From: a gamma proteobacterium endosymbiont of Lamellibrachia anaximandri
Lineage (GTDB): Bacteria; Pseudomonadota; Gammaproteobacteria; Chromatiales; Chromatiaceae
DNA length: 52,112 bases
Assembly: GCA_016756855.1 (NCBI GenBank)
Contig: JAESPD010000024.1
Coordinates: forward strand, 1 to 52,112
Direction of reading: 5' to 3'
In this document: one piece after another, positions 7,310 through 16,322 of the stretch
How positions within the stretch are numbered: position 1 is the stretch's first letter
How the letters are laid out: each line of letters starts with the position of its first letter
Notes under the pieces: generated by a model
Told to the model about the DNA's origin: nothing
The model's input: the letters and a program-made list of their open reading frames with translations, nothing else
Databases searched by the model: none
Made by a program: the position numbers and the translations under genes

Positions 7310-8215
7310 CTATTTTTTCATCCAGTCAAACACCTGTTTGCTACCGTCTATCAGAGGGGTAGCCGGTTGGTTTCCCAGCCCCAGACGGTGCAGTCTGTCG
7401 AGGTCCATCGCAGGTGGACGCAGGAGTGCGTCGAGATAGGGTTGCAGTGTTGCCGGTGCGCGAGCCTTGATCTCCTCTTCTGAACAGAATTCAAAATGGG
7501 GAGCGGGCGCACCGCAGGCGCGGGACCAGGTGCTCATGAAGGTCTGCCAGTTGAACCGCTCGTCACCGGCCACATTGAGCAGGGCCGGGAGGTTCGGTTG
7601 AGAGATGAGATCCCGAATCAGTGCGCCGTGATCTGCCGCAAACCAGGGTTGCAGCAGAGACTGATCGTCTGTCGGGATCGAGAGGGATTCCTGCGCATTC
7701 AGACGTTGTGGTAACGCAGGGTCTCTGCCGAACGGGGTGAGTGGTGCGTGCCCCGGCCCGTAGAGTCCCCCAAGACGCAGAGAGATGCTCTCCCGACCAC
7801 TCTCCGTCCATTTTAATGCTGCATTTTCTGCCGCAAGTTTTGCTTCTGCGAAGTATCCTTTCGGCGCTGGTGAATCGCTCTCCCGATAGGCCCTGTCACA
7901 ACCGGGACCATAGACCACTGCGCTGCTGACAAACAGGTAGCGGCGGGTGCTCGCGGGCAGTGCTTCGGTAAGAGAGGTGACGTCGTCTTCGTTATAAGCA
8001 ATCTGATCGACCACTGTCTGAGGCTGGAATTCGGCCAGCTTTTGACGCAAGCGCCCAGTGTCGTGCCGATCGCTGATGAAATCAGGGGCGGGACCGTTGC
8101 TCTCGCCACGGGAGATGCCAAGGACTTGGTGTCCGGCAGCCCGCAGGGCGCTGACCACTGCCCGGCCACCACAGCCGGTACTGCCGATGACGGCGACACG
8201 TTGGGGCTCAGGCAT
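7310..8215 (-). CDS. NAD-dependent epimerase/dehydratase-family (atypical SDR) protein
   Basis: The protein has 301 residues from ATG 8215. The Rossmann motif VAVIGSTGCGG near the N-terminus binds NAD(P). The SDR active-site region reads SSAVVYGPG, then YFAEAKLAAEN. Relative to the usual Y-x3-K, the Tyr is one position too far and Phe occupies the normal place, so catalysis may be altered. The start at 8215 is used because ATG 8215 overlaps the upstream stop by 8 bases, implying coupling, and the frame beyond it is Pro/Cys-rich and not family-like. It lies between a radical SAM protein and the patatin barrel protein, in one apparent operon. The substrate is unknown; a sugar-nucleotide or lipid-linked group is possible. 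Confidence 0.8.
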   Translation of the reverse strand: MPEPQRVAVIGSTGCGGRAVVSALRAAGHQVLGISRGESNGPAPDFISDRHDTGRLRQKLAEFQPQTVVDQIAYNEDDVTSLTEALPASTRRYLFVSSAVVYGPGCDRAYRESDSPAPKGYFAEAKLAAENAALKWTESGRESISLRLGGLYGPGHAPLTPFGRDPALPQRLNAQESLSIPTDDQSLLQPWFAADHGALIRDLISQPNLPALLNVAGDERFNWQTFMSTWSRACGAPAPHFEFCSEEEIKARAPATLQPYLDALLRPPAMDLDRLHRLGLGNQPATPLIDGSKQVFDWMKK

Positions 8216-9620
8216 CGAAATCGATGTAGGGTCTGGGGTAGGAGCGCAGCAGGCGTTGACGCACATAATCGGATGCCGGGTTCAGGGCGCGAACCGCCTC
8301 CCGAAAGGTCTCCGCTGTCTGTTCGTCAATGCTTGGAGAGGCGATCTCCAGAAAGCGGTCATCGAACAGTGGATCGGTGTTGGCTGTGGTGCTGACGCCT
8401 TTTTCATCCAGGTGTCCCTGCATCGTTTCGTAGGGTGCGCCCCGGTCAAAACGCAGGGGGAAGGCGTAGAAGCAGGGACCGAGCCGGTTGGCGGCATCCC
8501 CGAGACGCTCAGTGATGGCGGCCAGTTGCCGAAGGAAATCCAGGGTGAACGCCAGATCCTCCGGAGTATCGCCGGGCACCGGCTGCAGAATACCGAATAC
8601 CGGCAGGATATCGTTCTTCAGACAGGCCTCCACCAGGTTGCGGGCACCCTCAAGATACCTTTCATGCACCTTTGGACGGGCATCGATCTTCTCCAGTTCA
8701 CACAGAGACTGCTGGCCGACTGCCTCAAGCCCAAAGTAGATGAGGTCGCAACCTGCTGCCGCGAGTTGCGGCACATCCTCCGGATGCAGGACATCCACCC
8801 GGCTTTCGGCCAGAAACTGCATGGGGGTCTCTTTGAGTAGATCGCAGACCTCTGCGAGCCGCTTGCGATTGACCCCGAACAGTGGATCGCAGATCCACAG
8901 ATACCAGGACTTTTCCATGTTGGAAAAGCATTCGAGATCCGCTTTCACCTTCTCGATAGGATTGTGGGTAAAACCGGGATTGGTCAGGCGTTCGGTGCAG
9001 AAGGAGCAGTGGTAGGGGCAGCCCCGGCTGGTAAGCCAGCAGAAGATGTCATAGCGTTCCGGATGGCGCATCAGGGACATATCCACCGGCGGTGCCGTGG
9101 GGAGGGTTTCCGCAGGCGGGTTGGAACGGATCTTTTCTCCATCGCGCCACACCAGTCCAGGTATCGAAGTCGGATTTTGCAGGCCGCGCTTTACCAAAGC
9201 GAGTGCGGACTGCTCCCCAGGCCCTGCAACGATGGCATCGATCTCGGGACAGCGTTCAAGAATCTCCGCACCACAGGCGGTAACCCAGACACCACCCAAC
9301 ACCACCGGCAGTGACTCGTTGCGTTGTTTCAGGACCCTCGCCATGGCGGCGCCGAACCGTCCTTCAACGGGTGACAGGCAGGCAATGCCGACCATTTGTG
9401 GCGACTCCTTCAGCACGGCATCGGCGATCCGTTCCAGCAGTGCCTTGGGGGAATCGGAATCCCCTTCGTCATCGAGATCGGTACTGGGATCAAGTACTGC
9501 AACCGCCACCCCTTCGCTGCGCAGATAGCTGCCGAGGGTGATGTTGGAGAGAGATGGACAGAGACCACCCGGCAGGGTATCGCCGGCCAGCGGGGTGCTG
9601 AGCAACAGTAGATCCGTCAT
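8208..9620 (-). CDS. Radical SAM protein with N-terminal B12-binding-like domain
   Basis: The protein has 470 residues from ATG 9620, preceded by TGGAG; an in-frame extension to 9680 is not supported. Residues 1-170 have the alternating hydrophobic pattern of a cobalamin-binding Rossmann-like domain (LGGVWVTACGAEIL, IVAGPGEQSAL). The B12-ligand motif D-x-H-x-x-G is not seen. The radical SAM cluster motif is RGCPYHCSFC with Cys201, Cys205 and Cys208 (C-x3-C-x2-C), followed by YFGLEAVGQQSL and FGILQPVPGDTPEDL, as in the B12-binding radical SAM family. The substrate is unknown. It is the first gene of a minus-strand operon with an SDR-type enzyme and a patatin barrel protein. Confidence 0.85.
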   Translation of the reverse strand: MTDLLLLSTPLAGDTLPGGLCPSLSNITLGSYLRSEGVAVAVLDPSTDLDDEGDSDSPKALLERIADAVLKESPQMVGIACLSPVEGRFGAAMARVLKQRNESLPVVLGGVWVTACGAEILERCPEIDAIVAGPGEQSALALVKRGLQNPTSIPGLVWRDGEKIRSNPPAETLPTAPPVDMSLMRHPERYDIFCWLTSRGCPYHCSFCTERLTNPGFTHNPIEKVKADLECFSNMEKSWYLWICDPLFGVNRKRLAEVCDLLKETPMQFLAESRVDVLHPEDVPQLAAAGCDLIYFGLEAVGQQSLCELEKIDARPKVHERYLEGARNLVEACLKNDILPVFGILQPVPGDTPEDLAFTLDFLRQLAAITERLGDAANRLGPCFYAFPLRFDRGAPYETMQGHLDEKGVSTTANTDPLFDDRFLEIASPSIDEQTAETFREAVRALNPASDYVRQRLLRSYPRPYIDFDA

Positions 9621-9779
9621 CTTGGTCTGCTCCAGTAGGTATGTAGGTTTGAGACTAAAAGAATCCCCGGCGTTACTCAAGGACTATGCATGACTTTCAA
9701 TTTGCGGTTGTGGAGGCGGACTTGGGCTACAATCCCGGGAAGCTTTTTTACCGAACGACGCGAATCTTGAGGGATAATC

Positions 9780-10304
9780 ATGAGTCAAGCCAACAGGGAA
9801 ACCTACCCCTTGATAGAACTCTCTATCGGCACCCAGGATGTGGATGCTCAGGAGGCGTTCTGGGTAAAGATGTTCGACGGCAAGGTGATCTTTCGTGGAC
9901 AGATGATGGGACTGCGTTTCAGTCGCCTGATCGTCTGCGGCGCCACCCTGGTCTTTCGTGAGGATCCCGATTTTCAACTGCCCCCAGGACCGGGAGATGA
10001 GCGTCTCTACAACAACCACATTGGATTGCGTGTACATGATCTGGATCGGTCGGTGGCTGAACTGGAGTCCCGTGGCGCTGAGTTTGTCCTTAAACCGGAA
10101 ATGGTGCGTGAACTGCTCAAGCAGAAAAATGACGGTGCCCCCAAGATCCTTGAAACCGACTATATTGCCCCACCATTGAATGCGGAACGCCTGGCTGGCG
10201 GGGAGTACAAAATTGATGTAGCGATTCTTGTGGGGCCGGACAACCTATGGATCGAACTCAATCAGATCACAGAGCCGGAAGACACGAATTGGTTCCCCTG
10301 GTGA
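9780..10304 (+). CDS. VOC (glyoxalase/dioxygenase) superfamily protein
   Basis: This 174-residue protein has the VOC fold. A first beta-alpha-beta-beta unit begins LIELSIGTQDVDAQEAFWVKMF, and a second begins NNHIGLRVHDLDRSVAELESRGAEF and ends with LWIELNQ. His and Glu of the usual metal set are plausible in HIGLRV and IELNQ. The reaction cannot be named from sequence: glyoxalase I, dioxygenase or isomerase members share the fold. Its TGA (10302-10304) overlaps the GTG start proposed for the RND pump, so the two are probably co-translated. A TACAAT -10-like box lies at 9728-9733, with no well-spaced -35 partner. Confidence 0.8.
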   Translation: MSQANRETYPLIELSIGTQDVDAQEAFWVKMFDGKVIFRGQMMGLRFSRLIVCGATLVFREDPDFQLPPGPGDERLYNNHIGLRVHDLDRSVAELESRGAEFVLKPEMVRELLKQKNDGAPKILETDYIAPPLNAERLAGGEYKIDVAILVGPDNLWIELNQITEPEDTNWFPW

Positions 10305-13300
10305 AGCAAAAATCTTTTGGCGGCGGTATTGCCGCCTGGTCCATCCGTCACCCCATCGGGGTTGTGATGATTACTCTGGCGGTGATGGTTCTTGGAGTCT
10401 TCTCCCTGGGACGTCTGGGTGTCGATCTGCTTCCTCACATCATCTATCCCGATGTTCGGGTGCGGGTCCTGGATCCCGGCGTGCCTGCGAGCATCATGGA
10501 GGATCGCGTTACCCGCCAGTTGGAGGAGCAGCTTGCCATCACTGAGGATGCCATTCACATTGAGTCCCGCTCCTCCGAGGGGCGCAGCGCGGTGGATCTG
10601 TCGTTTGCCTACGGTACGGATATCGACAAGGCGCTGCAGGATGCCAGTACCCGACTCGACCGGGCCAAACGATTTCTTCCCGATAGCGTCGAAGCGCCGG
10701 TCATCTATAAACGCGACCCGTCCCAACGGCCGGTTGCGGAGTTCGTTGTCAGTTCCTCTCTGCGGGATCCGGTGGAACTGCGCAGTTGGGTCGACTATGA
10801 GTTGAGCAAGTGGTTCCTCAATCTGCCCGGTGTGGCTGCCGCAGAGGTCGGCGGTGGGTTGGTGCGTGAGATTCAGATCCAAGTCGATCAGTTGCGCCTG
10901 GCTGGTCTCGATATGCACCTGCTCGACTTGAAGGATGTGCTGGAGTCGGCAAACGTGGATACGCCGGGTGGCCGTCTCATGATGGAACATGGTGAAATCA
11001 GCGGCCGCACGGATGGCCGTTTTCACTCGGTGGGTGAGATTCTGAACCTTCCGTTGGCCAGCGTTGGCGTGGGTAACCTGTCGGCGATGGTGCGGCTGAG
11101 TGAGGTGGCGGAGGTGGAAGACGGCGCAGAGGAGGAGCGGCTGCGAATCCGTCTCAACCAGTTGCCCGGCATCAAACTCTCGATCCAGAAACAACCGCAG
11201 GCGAACACGGTAAAGGTGGTGGACAGTGTCCTGGCGCGAGTGGCTGAGTTGCAGGAAAAAGGGCTGATCCCACCCGATGTGGAGATGCGCCCGGTGGACG
11301 ATCAGGCGCGTTATGTCCGGCGGGCACTGAATAATGCGGTGAACTCAGCTGGCATCGGCGCAATGCTCGCAATGCTGGTGGTCTATCTGTTCCTTGGCAG
11401 TTTGCGTCGTACGCTGATCATCGGCAGCGCTATACCCATTGCCATACTGGTGACCTTCATTCTCATGGCGAGTGGTGGATTGACGCTGAATATCATGACG
11501 CTGGGTGGTTTGGCGCTCGGTATCGGTATGCTGGTGGATAGCACTATTGTGATGCTCGAAAATATCTATCGGCATCAGCGGGAACGTACTGGGGTAGATG
11601 CTGCCGATGTCACTGAGACGTCGGGCAGGGCGGCAGCCGAAGTCAATAGCGCCATTGTCGCCTCCACCTCCACCAACCTGGCTGCGGTGCTGCCGTTTCT
11701 CTTTATCGGGGGGCTGGTCGGATTGCTGTTTCAGGAGCTGATCTTCACCATATCCGCTGCCATTGTTGCCTCGCTTCTGGTGGCGCTGACCCTGGTGCCC
11801 GCATTGGCCGGCCGTATACCGGCGCAACGGGAGGGGCTGATGAGGCGCAGTGTGAACCTTCTGATCTCAGCTTTGCAGAACGGTTATGCCTGGTTGACTA
11901 GCTGGCTGTTGAAGGCGCCTTGGCTCGTACCGTTGTTGTTTATCCTGGGGATGGTTCTGGCTTGGCCAATGCTCAGTCAGGGGCGGCAGATCTTTCTGCC
12001 GGAGATGGATGAGGGGCGGGTCTACGTCAGTATCACGGCTGATCGTGGTATCAATCTGACCCGCATGGATGAAATCGTCAGCAAGATCGAAACGATGTTC
12101 GTGCAGCAGTCTGAGGTCGAGAGTATCTATACCCAGGTGGGGGGATTTGTCTTTGGCCGCTCCACTTATGAAGCATCCAATCGCTCCAGTCTGCATGTCA
12201 CCCTGAAACCGATAAAGGAGCGGGGTATCGACAGCAGGACATGGATAGCACGAATGCAGAAGCAGATTCAGGATGCCAGTCTGGTCGGCATACGGATATA
12301 TATGCGGGTCTCCGGCATTCGCGGTATCCGCCTGAACCGGGGGGATGACGACATTGAACTGCGTCTGCAGGGGAAGGATCTGGAAAAGATGTCCCGGATC
12401 GCAGATCGGGTGGTTGAACGTCTTGGAAAAATCGAAGGCTTACGGAATATTTCTCACACCAGCGAGGATTTGAACCAGGAGCTTTCAGTTGTGGTGGATC
12501 GGGAACGGGCTTCCGGTTTTGGTCTCTCAGTGGAAGATGTTGGACGCATCCTGGAACTTGCCCTGGGCGGTCTGAAAGTCACTGAGTTTCTCGATGATGA
12601 TCGCAGTGTGGACGTGCGCCTGCGACTACAGCGGCGTGATGTCTCCACCCCAGCCGATGTGGAGTCGGTAATTATCTTCAGTCGAACGGAACCAAGGGTT
12701 CCCCTGCGCTTGGGAGAGGTGGCCAAGGTCGAACTGGTGCCAAGCCCTGTCTCGATCCATCGGGATCAGCAGCGCCGGGTGGTGAATATCAGTGCCTCCA
12801 TCGGCAAGGATTTGACCCCTGGAGAGGCGTTGCAGTCGGTACAGGGTGTGACAGACGGGATGGAGTTGCCGCCAGGTTACGTCATCTACGAGGCTGGCGG
12901 CCTGGAGGCGCAGCGTGAGGGCCGCGATCTTGGGCTGCTCCTGTTGGGACTGGCGCTGTTTCTGGTCTTTGTGGTGATGGCGGTGCAGTATGAATCACTG
13001 CGGAATCCCATTGTCATCATGCTCAGCGTGCCTTTCGCGGTAATAGGGGTCGCTCTGGGATTGGAGTGGTCGGGCTTGCCGCGATCCATGCCGGTACTGC
13101 TGGGCCTGATCATGCTGGCCGGGATCGTGGTGAACAATGCGATTGTGCTGGTGGAATATATCGTTTTACAACGTCGTGCCGGATTGACGATTAATGCGGC
13201 GATCATAGAGGCCGCGCGGCTGCGACTGCGCCCGATCCTGATGACCACCCTGACCACCGTGGCCGACATGTTGCCTCTGGCGCTGGCCTGGGGGGAGGGA

Positions 13301-13420
13301 GCGGAGATGCTGCAGCCGCTGGCGGTTACCATGGTTTCGGGACTGCTGTTTTCCACCCTGGTGACCCTGCTGTTGATTCCGTCGGTCTACCGGTTGGTTG
13401 CGGTGGGGGATAAAAGGTAA
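10301..13420 (+). CDS. RND-family efflux permease (AcrB/MdtC-like inner membrane pump)
   Basis: The protein has 1039 residues from GTG 10301, usual for the family. TM1 follows SIRHPIGVVMITLAVMVLG. Two large periplasmic loops and two six-TM blocks are visible. The TM4 signature is LALGIGMLVDSTIVMLENIYRH, with one acidic residue where AcrB has two, and the TM10-11 region reads GIVVNNAIVLVEYI...RLRPILMTTLTT. Such pumps use the proton gradient to export compounds through a periplasmic adaptor and an outer-membrane channel. Neither is adjacent, but a lone RND-type adaptor lies at 16725-17786 on the other strand. The GTG start is favoured because it overlaps the VOC stop in GTGA and leaves a normal N-terminus; a longer frame starts at 10247. 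Confidence 0.9.
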   Translation: MKQKSFGGGIAAWSIRHPIGVVMITLAVMVLGVFSLGRLGVDLLPHIIYPDVRVRVLDPGVPASIMEDRVTRQLEEQLAITEDAIHIESRSSEGRSAVDLSFAYGTDIDKALQDASTRLDRAKRFLPDSVEAPVIYKRDPSQRPVAEFVVSSSLRDPVELRSWVDYELSKWFLNLPGVAAAEVGGGLVREIQIQVDQLRLAGLDMHLLDLKDVLESANVDTPGGRLMMEHGEISGRTDGRFHSVGEILNLPLASVGVGNLSAMVRLSEVAEVEDGAEEERLRIRLNQLPGIKLSIQKQPQANTVKVVDSVLARVAELQEKGLIPPDVEMRPVDDQARYVRRALNNAVNSAGIGAMLAMLVVYLFLGSLRRTLIIGSAIPIAILVTFILMASGGLTLNIMTLGGLALGIGMLVDSTIVMLENIYRHQRERTGVDAADVTETSGRAAAEVNSAIVASTSTNLAAVLPFLFIGGLVGLLFQELIFTISAAIVASLLVALTLVPALAGRIPAQREGLMRRSVNLLISALQNGYAWLTSWLLKAPWLVPLLFILGMVLAWPMLSQGRQIFLPEMDEGRVYVSITADRGINLTRMDEIVSKIETMFVQQSEVESIYTQVGGFVFGRSTYEASNRSSLHVTLKPIKERGIDSRTWIARMQKQIQDASLVGIRIYMRVSGIRGIRLNRGDDDIELRLQGKDLEKMSRIADRVVERLGKIEGLRNISHTSEDLNQELSVVVDRERASGFGLSVEDVGRILELALGGLKVTEFLDDDRSVDVRLRLQRRDVSTPADVESVIIFSRTEPRVPLRLGEVAKVELVPSPVSIHRDQQRRVVNISASIGKDLTPGEALQSVQGVTDGMELPPGYVIYEAGGLEAQREGRDLGLLLLGLALFLVFVVMAVQYESLRNPIVIMLSVPFAVIGVALGLEWSGLPRSMPVLLGLIMLAGIVVNNAIVLVEYIVLQRRAGLTINAAIIEAARLRLRPILMTTLTTVADMLPLALAWGEGAEMLQPLAVTMVSGLLFSTLVTLLLIPSVYRLVAVGDKR

Positions 13421-13658
13421 AAGGTAAAACAAGTATGTGTCCGGTGCAGCCCAATGCAAGTACTTTTTTCTGGCTCCAGTAGTATGTAGGCCCGATCAAG
13501 CGCAGCGGATCGGGCGCTCAGAATTTAGCGCTGGCGCCGGTTCCGCTACGCTTGAACCGGCCTACAACTTTTTCTGCACCACGTAGCGACATAGTTCGGT
13601 CTCTCCGGCCGCACGGCCATCTTTGACCTTTAGCCTTCAACCTTTAACCTTTCACCTG
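13412..13658. repeat. Composite inverted-repeat region containing a paired REP-like element
   Basis: The outer edges are heptamer-like repeats: AAAAGGTAAAAGGTAAAAC at 13412-13430, which includes the stop of the RND gene, and ACCTTTAACCTTTCACCTG near 13640-13658 in inverted sense. Inside lies a REP-like pair at 13486-13565. One unit is GTAGGCCCGATC / GGATCGGGC around an AAGCGCAGC loop, and the other is CCGGTTC / GAACCGGCCTAC around a CGCTACGCTT loop. It separates convergent genes and may end transcription or bind DNA-bending proteins. Related units recur at 26990, 31591 and 49203. Confidence 0.65.
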
Positions 13659-13664
13659 TCTTAC

Positions 13665-14867
13665 CTACAACATCGTCACCCGATTCCGGCCATTGTCTTT
13701 CGATTGATAGAGCGCATCATCTGCCCGCTTCAAGAGAGTTGCAGTGGTGTCGTCGGCTTGCAGAAAGGTGATGCCGAAACTGCCGGTGACTTGAGTGCCG
13801 TTGCTGGGTTTGATCATGGCAATGGCGGCTCTGAGCCTTTCACTCAGTTTCATTGCCTTGTCAGCTGTGAGGTCGGGGCAGATGATCAGAAACTCTTCAC
13901 CTCCCCAACGGCCAATCGTGTCGTTACCCCGCACGTTACCCTTCAACTGCTCCGCCAGATGCTGAATGACTTCGTCTCCCATCTGATGTCCATACCGGTC
14001 GTTGATCGATTTGAAGTGGTCGATATCGAGCAGGATAAGTGCCAGGGGTGAGTCGTTTCGTTGGGCGCTCTCCAAACTCTCCTGCATCACCTGATCGATT
14101 TTTCGCCGGTTGTAGAGCTGGGTCAGTACGTCGATCTCTGAAAGGTGGGCGAGTTCCCGATTCTTGGCTGCCAGCTGTTTCTGCGTGCTGCGAAGTCTGT
14201 CCAGCGCATTTGTCAGCTGGACGTTTTCCTCTTTGCGCAGCTCTTCGCGGATCGCCCGGGCAGCAATACCCCGGTAGATCGAGGAGATATAGACGGCGAG
14301 AGCGGTAAAAAACGCAAGAAAAATAACCCGCAGTGCAATATTGCTGTCACTTACCAATGGGGTGGTGAAGTCCTCGGTGATTGTGCCGAGTTCTATCGTG
14401 CCTCTGCTGATCGCCAGAATAACAATCAGCAGGTAGAGGCCGATGCTGAGTACCCCTGAGAGCAGGGTGAGCCGGGGTGAAAAACGGATGGTGGCAAGAC
14501 CGATCCAGAGATAGTAGAGCAGGAAGGCCTCGGACTTGAAGGTTCGATAGGTGCCGAAGGCGTAGAGGACGATGGAGAGCAGGAGAATATCTATGGTGAC
14601 AGAGAGATATTTCAGCCACCAGATATGCCGGCCCTGTTTGAGATGGAGATGGAGCAGGATGCCGTAGGTCAGGTTGACCAGAGAAGTGCTGATGATAGCA
14701 ATGAAGGAGGATTCAGGAATCTCATTGAGGATGCTGAACCCCGCCAGAAAGTAGAGGAAGGTAAATAAAATCCTGGCGTTGTTCGCATAGCGCTCGCTTT
14801 TCTGCTCTTCTTTGATGAAAAGCTGTTTGAGAAGCGTTGAAGAGTTTGTCCGTGTTACGTCAAGCAT
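13665..14867 (-). CDS. Membrane-bound diguanylate cyclase (GGDEF domain)
   Basis: The protein has 400 residues from ATG 14867. This start avoids overlap with sqrF and follows GAGTGG. The N-terminal half has six or so membrane segments (about residues 30-205) of MASE-like character without a recognised ligand site. A coiled linker then leads to a GGDEF domain (about 245-400) with LTQLYNRRKID, DIDHFKSINDRYGHQMGD and active-site GGEEF. The allosteric I-site RxxD (RGND) sits five residues before GGEEF, so product inhibition by c-di-GMP is expected. It synthesises c-di-GMP from two GTP. It lies downstream of sqrF on the same strand, with a gap of about 77 bp, so co-transcription is possible. Confidence 0.9.
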   Translation of the reverse strand: MLDVTRTNSSTLLKQLFIKEEQKSERYANNARILFTFLYFLAGFSILNEIPESSFIAIISTSLVNLTYGILLHLHLKQGRHIWWLKYLSVTIDILLLSIVLYAFGTYRTFKSEAFLLYYLWIGLATIRFSPRLTLLSGVLSIGLYLLIVILAISRGTIELGTITEDFTTPLVSDSNIALRVIFLAFFTALAVYISSIYRGIAARAIREELRKEENVQLTNALDRLRSTQKQLAAKNRELAHLSEIDVLTQLYNRRKIDQVMQESLESAQRNDSPLALILLDIDHFKSINDRYGHQMGDEVIQHLAEQLKGNVRGNDTIGRWGGEEFLIICPDLTADKAMKLSERLRAAIAMIKPSNGTQVTGSFGITFLQADDTTATLLKRADDALYQSKDNGRNRVTML

Positions 14868-14944
14868 CCACTCATTATAGTGGCCGCTGGCCAGACAAAA
14901 ATTGAGGAATACCACAGTTTCGGGAAGTAAAACCCTTTTATGGG

Positions 14945-16072
14945 TTAACGGTACTGCCGTAGATACCACCACTCGAACAGGCGTTTGAGCCAGTGGAACA
15001 GGCGCATGTTCGGCAGCACGATGTTACGCGTGGCAGTACGGGCCACCAGCATGCCGGAGGTCTGGCTGTCGACGATGCAGACCAGTTCCACCTTGTAGGT
15101 CTCTTTGGGTGTCTCCCCCCGGAACTCCGCTAGCAGATTCCTGGCGGCAGCTTCGGCCTGCAGATCGGCCATGTGGGCCTGTTTCGGCATCCAATCGGGG
15201 CCGGGAAAGCTGCCTGAATCACCGGCCACGTAGACCCGCTTCAATCCCTCGATCCGGCACTGAGCGTCTGCCTTTACCAGTCCGCCTGGGGAGCGGGGCA
15301 GGTCAGTGTTGTCGAACCACAAATTGCCGGTCATGCCGGGCATGAAGAGGATCAGGTCGGCATCAAATTCACCGCCGTGGGTGATCACCTTGGTTTCTGT
15401 GAACGCCTTCATCTTGTGGCCGAGATGGGTTTCAATCCCCCGTTTAGCCATCTCCTGGACCAGCCCCTTCACTGCCTTGGGTCCCAGACGCTGTCCGGGG
15501 TTCTCCGCAGGGGTGAAGAAGACGAGTTTGAATTTGTCGCGGCGTTTCTCCAGGCGCAGTTGTCGGTCGATGCCAAAGAGAAACTCGAACATAGGTCCGC
15601 CACGCATGGCGCTGGGTTCCTTGGGATTGCCGGCAAAACCGATGGCGATGGTGCCGCCCTCAAGCGCTTGTAAACGGTCACGGATTCTGACGGTTGCCGA
15701 AACTCCTTCGCAGGGAGTAATGGCATGTTCGATACCCGGTAGTTTTTTGATGAACCGGCCGCCGGAGCAGATGATCAGTCCATCGTTTTCGATCTTGCCA
15801 TCGCTGGTGATCAGAGTGCGCCCGCCATCCTCCAGGCCAGTGGCTTCGGCAGCGTGATGGGTGACGTTCATGCGCCGGAAAAACTTCTCCAGCGGAATGA
15901 TCAGGTCTTCGGGTTGGCGCAGGCCGGAGGGAATCCAGATAGTGCCGGGCAGATAGTGGAATTCAGCCTTGGGGCTGACGACGGTGATCTGCATCTCCTT
16001 GTCGCCGGTCCGCAGGCGCTGCACAGCTGTCAGTGCAGCAAAACCGCTGCCGACAATGGTTACTCGCTTCAT
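14945..16072 (-). CDS. sqrF: Sulfide:quinone oxidoreductase, type VI-like (SqrF)
   Basis: This 375-residue FAD flavoprotein has a dinucleotide fold at the N-terminus (VTIVGSGFAALTAVQRL), a second motif TIAIGFAGNP near 141-150, and FAD-contact YVAGDSGSF near 281-289. The only cysteines apart from Cys102 and Cys272 are Cys121 (TPCEGV) and Cys332 (LVCIVDS). From memory, these exact positions are the conserved redox pair of type VI SQRs described from Thiocapsa. The C-terminus (FHWLKRLFEWWYLRQYR) is amphipathic and suits monotopic membrane attachment. It should oxidise sulfide and reduce quinone, probably at high sulfide. Its neighbours upstream on the same strand are a small HMA-fold protein and an RND adaptor. 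A type I enzyme is encoded at 43887-45155. Confidence 0.85.
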   Translation of the reverse strand: MKRVTIVGSGFAALTAVQRLRTGDKEMQITVVSPKAEFHYLPGTIWIPSGLRQPEDLIIPLEKFFRRMNVTHHAAEATGLEDGGRTLITSDGKIENDGLIICSGGRFIKKLPGIEHAITPCEGVSATVRIRDRLQALEGGTIAIGFAGNPKEPSAMRGGPMFEFLFGIDRQLRLEKRRDKFKLVFFTPAENPGQRLGPKAVKGLVQEMAKRGIETHLGHKMKAFTETKVITHGGEFDADLILFMPGMTGNLWFDNTDLPRSPGGLVKADAQCRIEGLKRVYVAGDSGSFPGPDWMPKQAHMADLQAEAAARNLLAEFRGETPKETYKVELVCIVDSQTSGMLVARTATRNIVLPNMRLFHWLKRLFEWWYLRQYR

Positions 16073-16322
16073 GCAAGGGTTCTCCAGCGCAATGGGGAGG
16101 GTGTCACAAAAGCCATCAGATAGGTCGGATTAGCGATAGCGTAATCCGACAAGTTTTAAGATCTTTTCAACACCCTGCATTTGTAAATTGATCCGCGCAG
16201 AGAGTCTTTATCCAGCCGCACACTGGATACCACCCTGCTGATCGGTGTGCGAATAGTATCGGGAGCTGTATCCCGTCACAAGCAGGAATACCCTGCATTT
16301 GAAGGGGCAGCCCCCTGTTCAG
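16073..16322. other. 250-bp spacer between the HMA-fold gene and sqrF
   Basis: No gene is seen. The stretch contains a perfect REP-like hairpin at 16124-16150, a short GC hairpin GGGGC-A-GCCCC near 16303-16313 close to the stop of the HMA-fold gene, and an 11-base direct repeat (CCCTGCATTTG) near 16173 and 16291. The spacer probably separates two transcription units, with the sqrF promoter inside it. No clear -35/-10 pair was identified. Confidence 0.45.
16124..16150. repeat. REP-like hairpin GTCGGATTA / TAATCCGAC
   Basis: The element has perfect 9-bp arms around GCGATAGCG. It is flanked by TAG on the left and AAG on the right. The GTCGGATTA type with a GCG-rich loop is common in gammaproteobacterial genomes and is linked there to REP-associated transposases. 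Only one full copy of this type was noticed in the window. Confidence 0.7.

Noticed and set aside
8058-8840. 260-codon plus-strand ORF opposite the radical SAM gene
   Set aside because: Shadow of two well-supported minus-strand genes; composition and lack of motifs argue against it.
10262-11194. 310-codon minus-strand ORF opposite the RND pump
   Set aside because: A His/Gln/Asp-rich shadow of the pump gene, common opposite GC-rich coding DNA; no motif or start signal.
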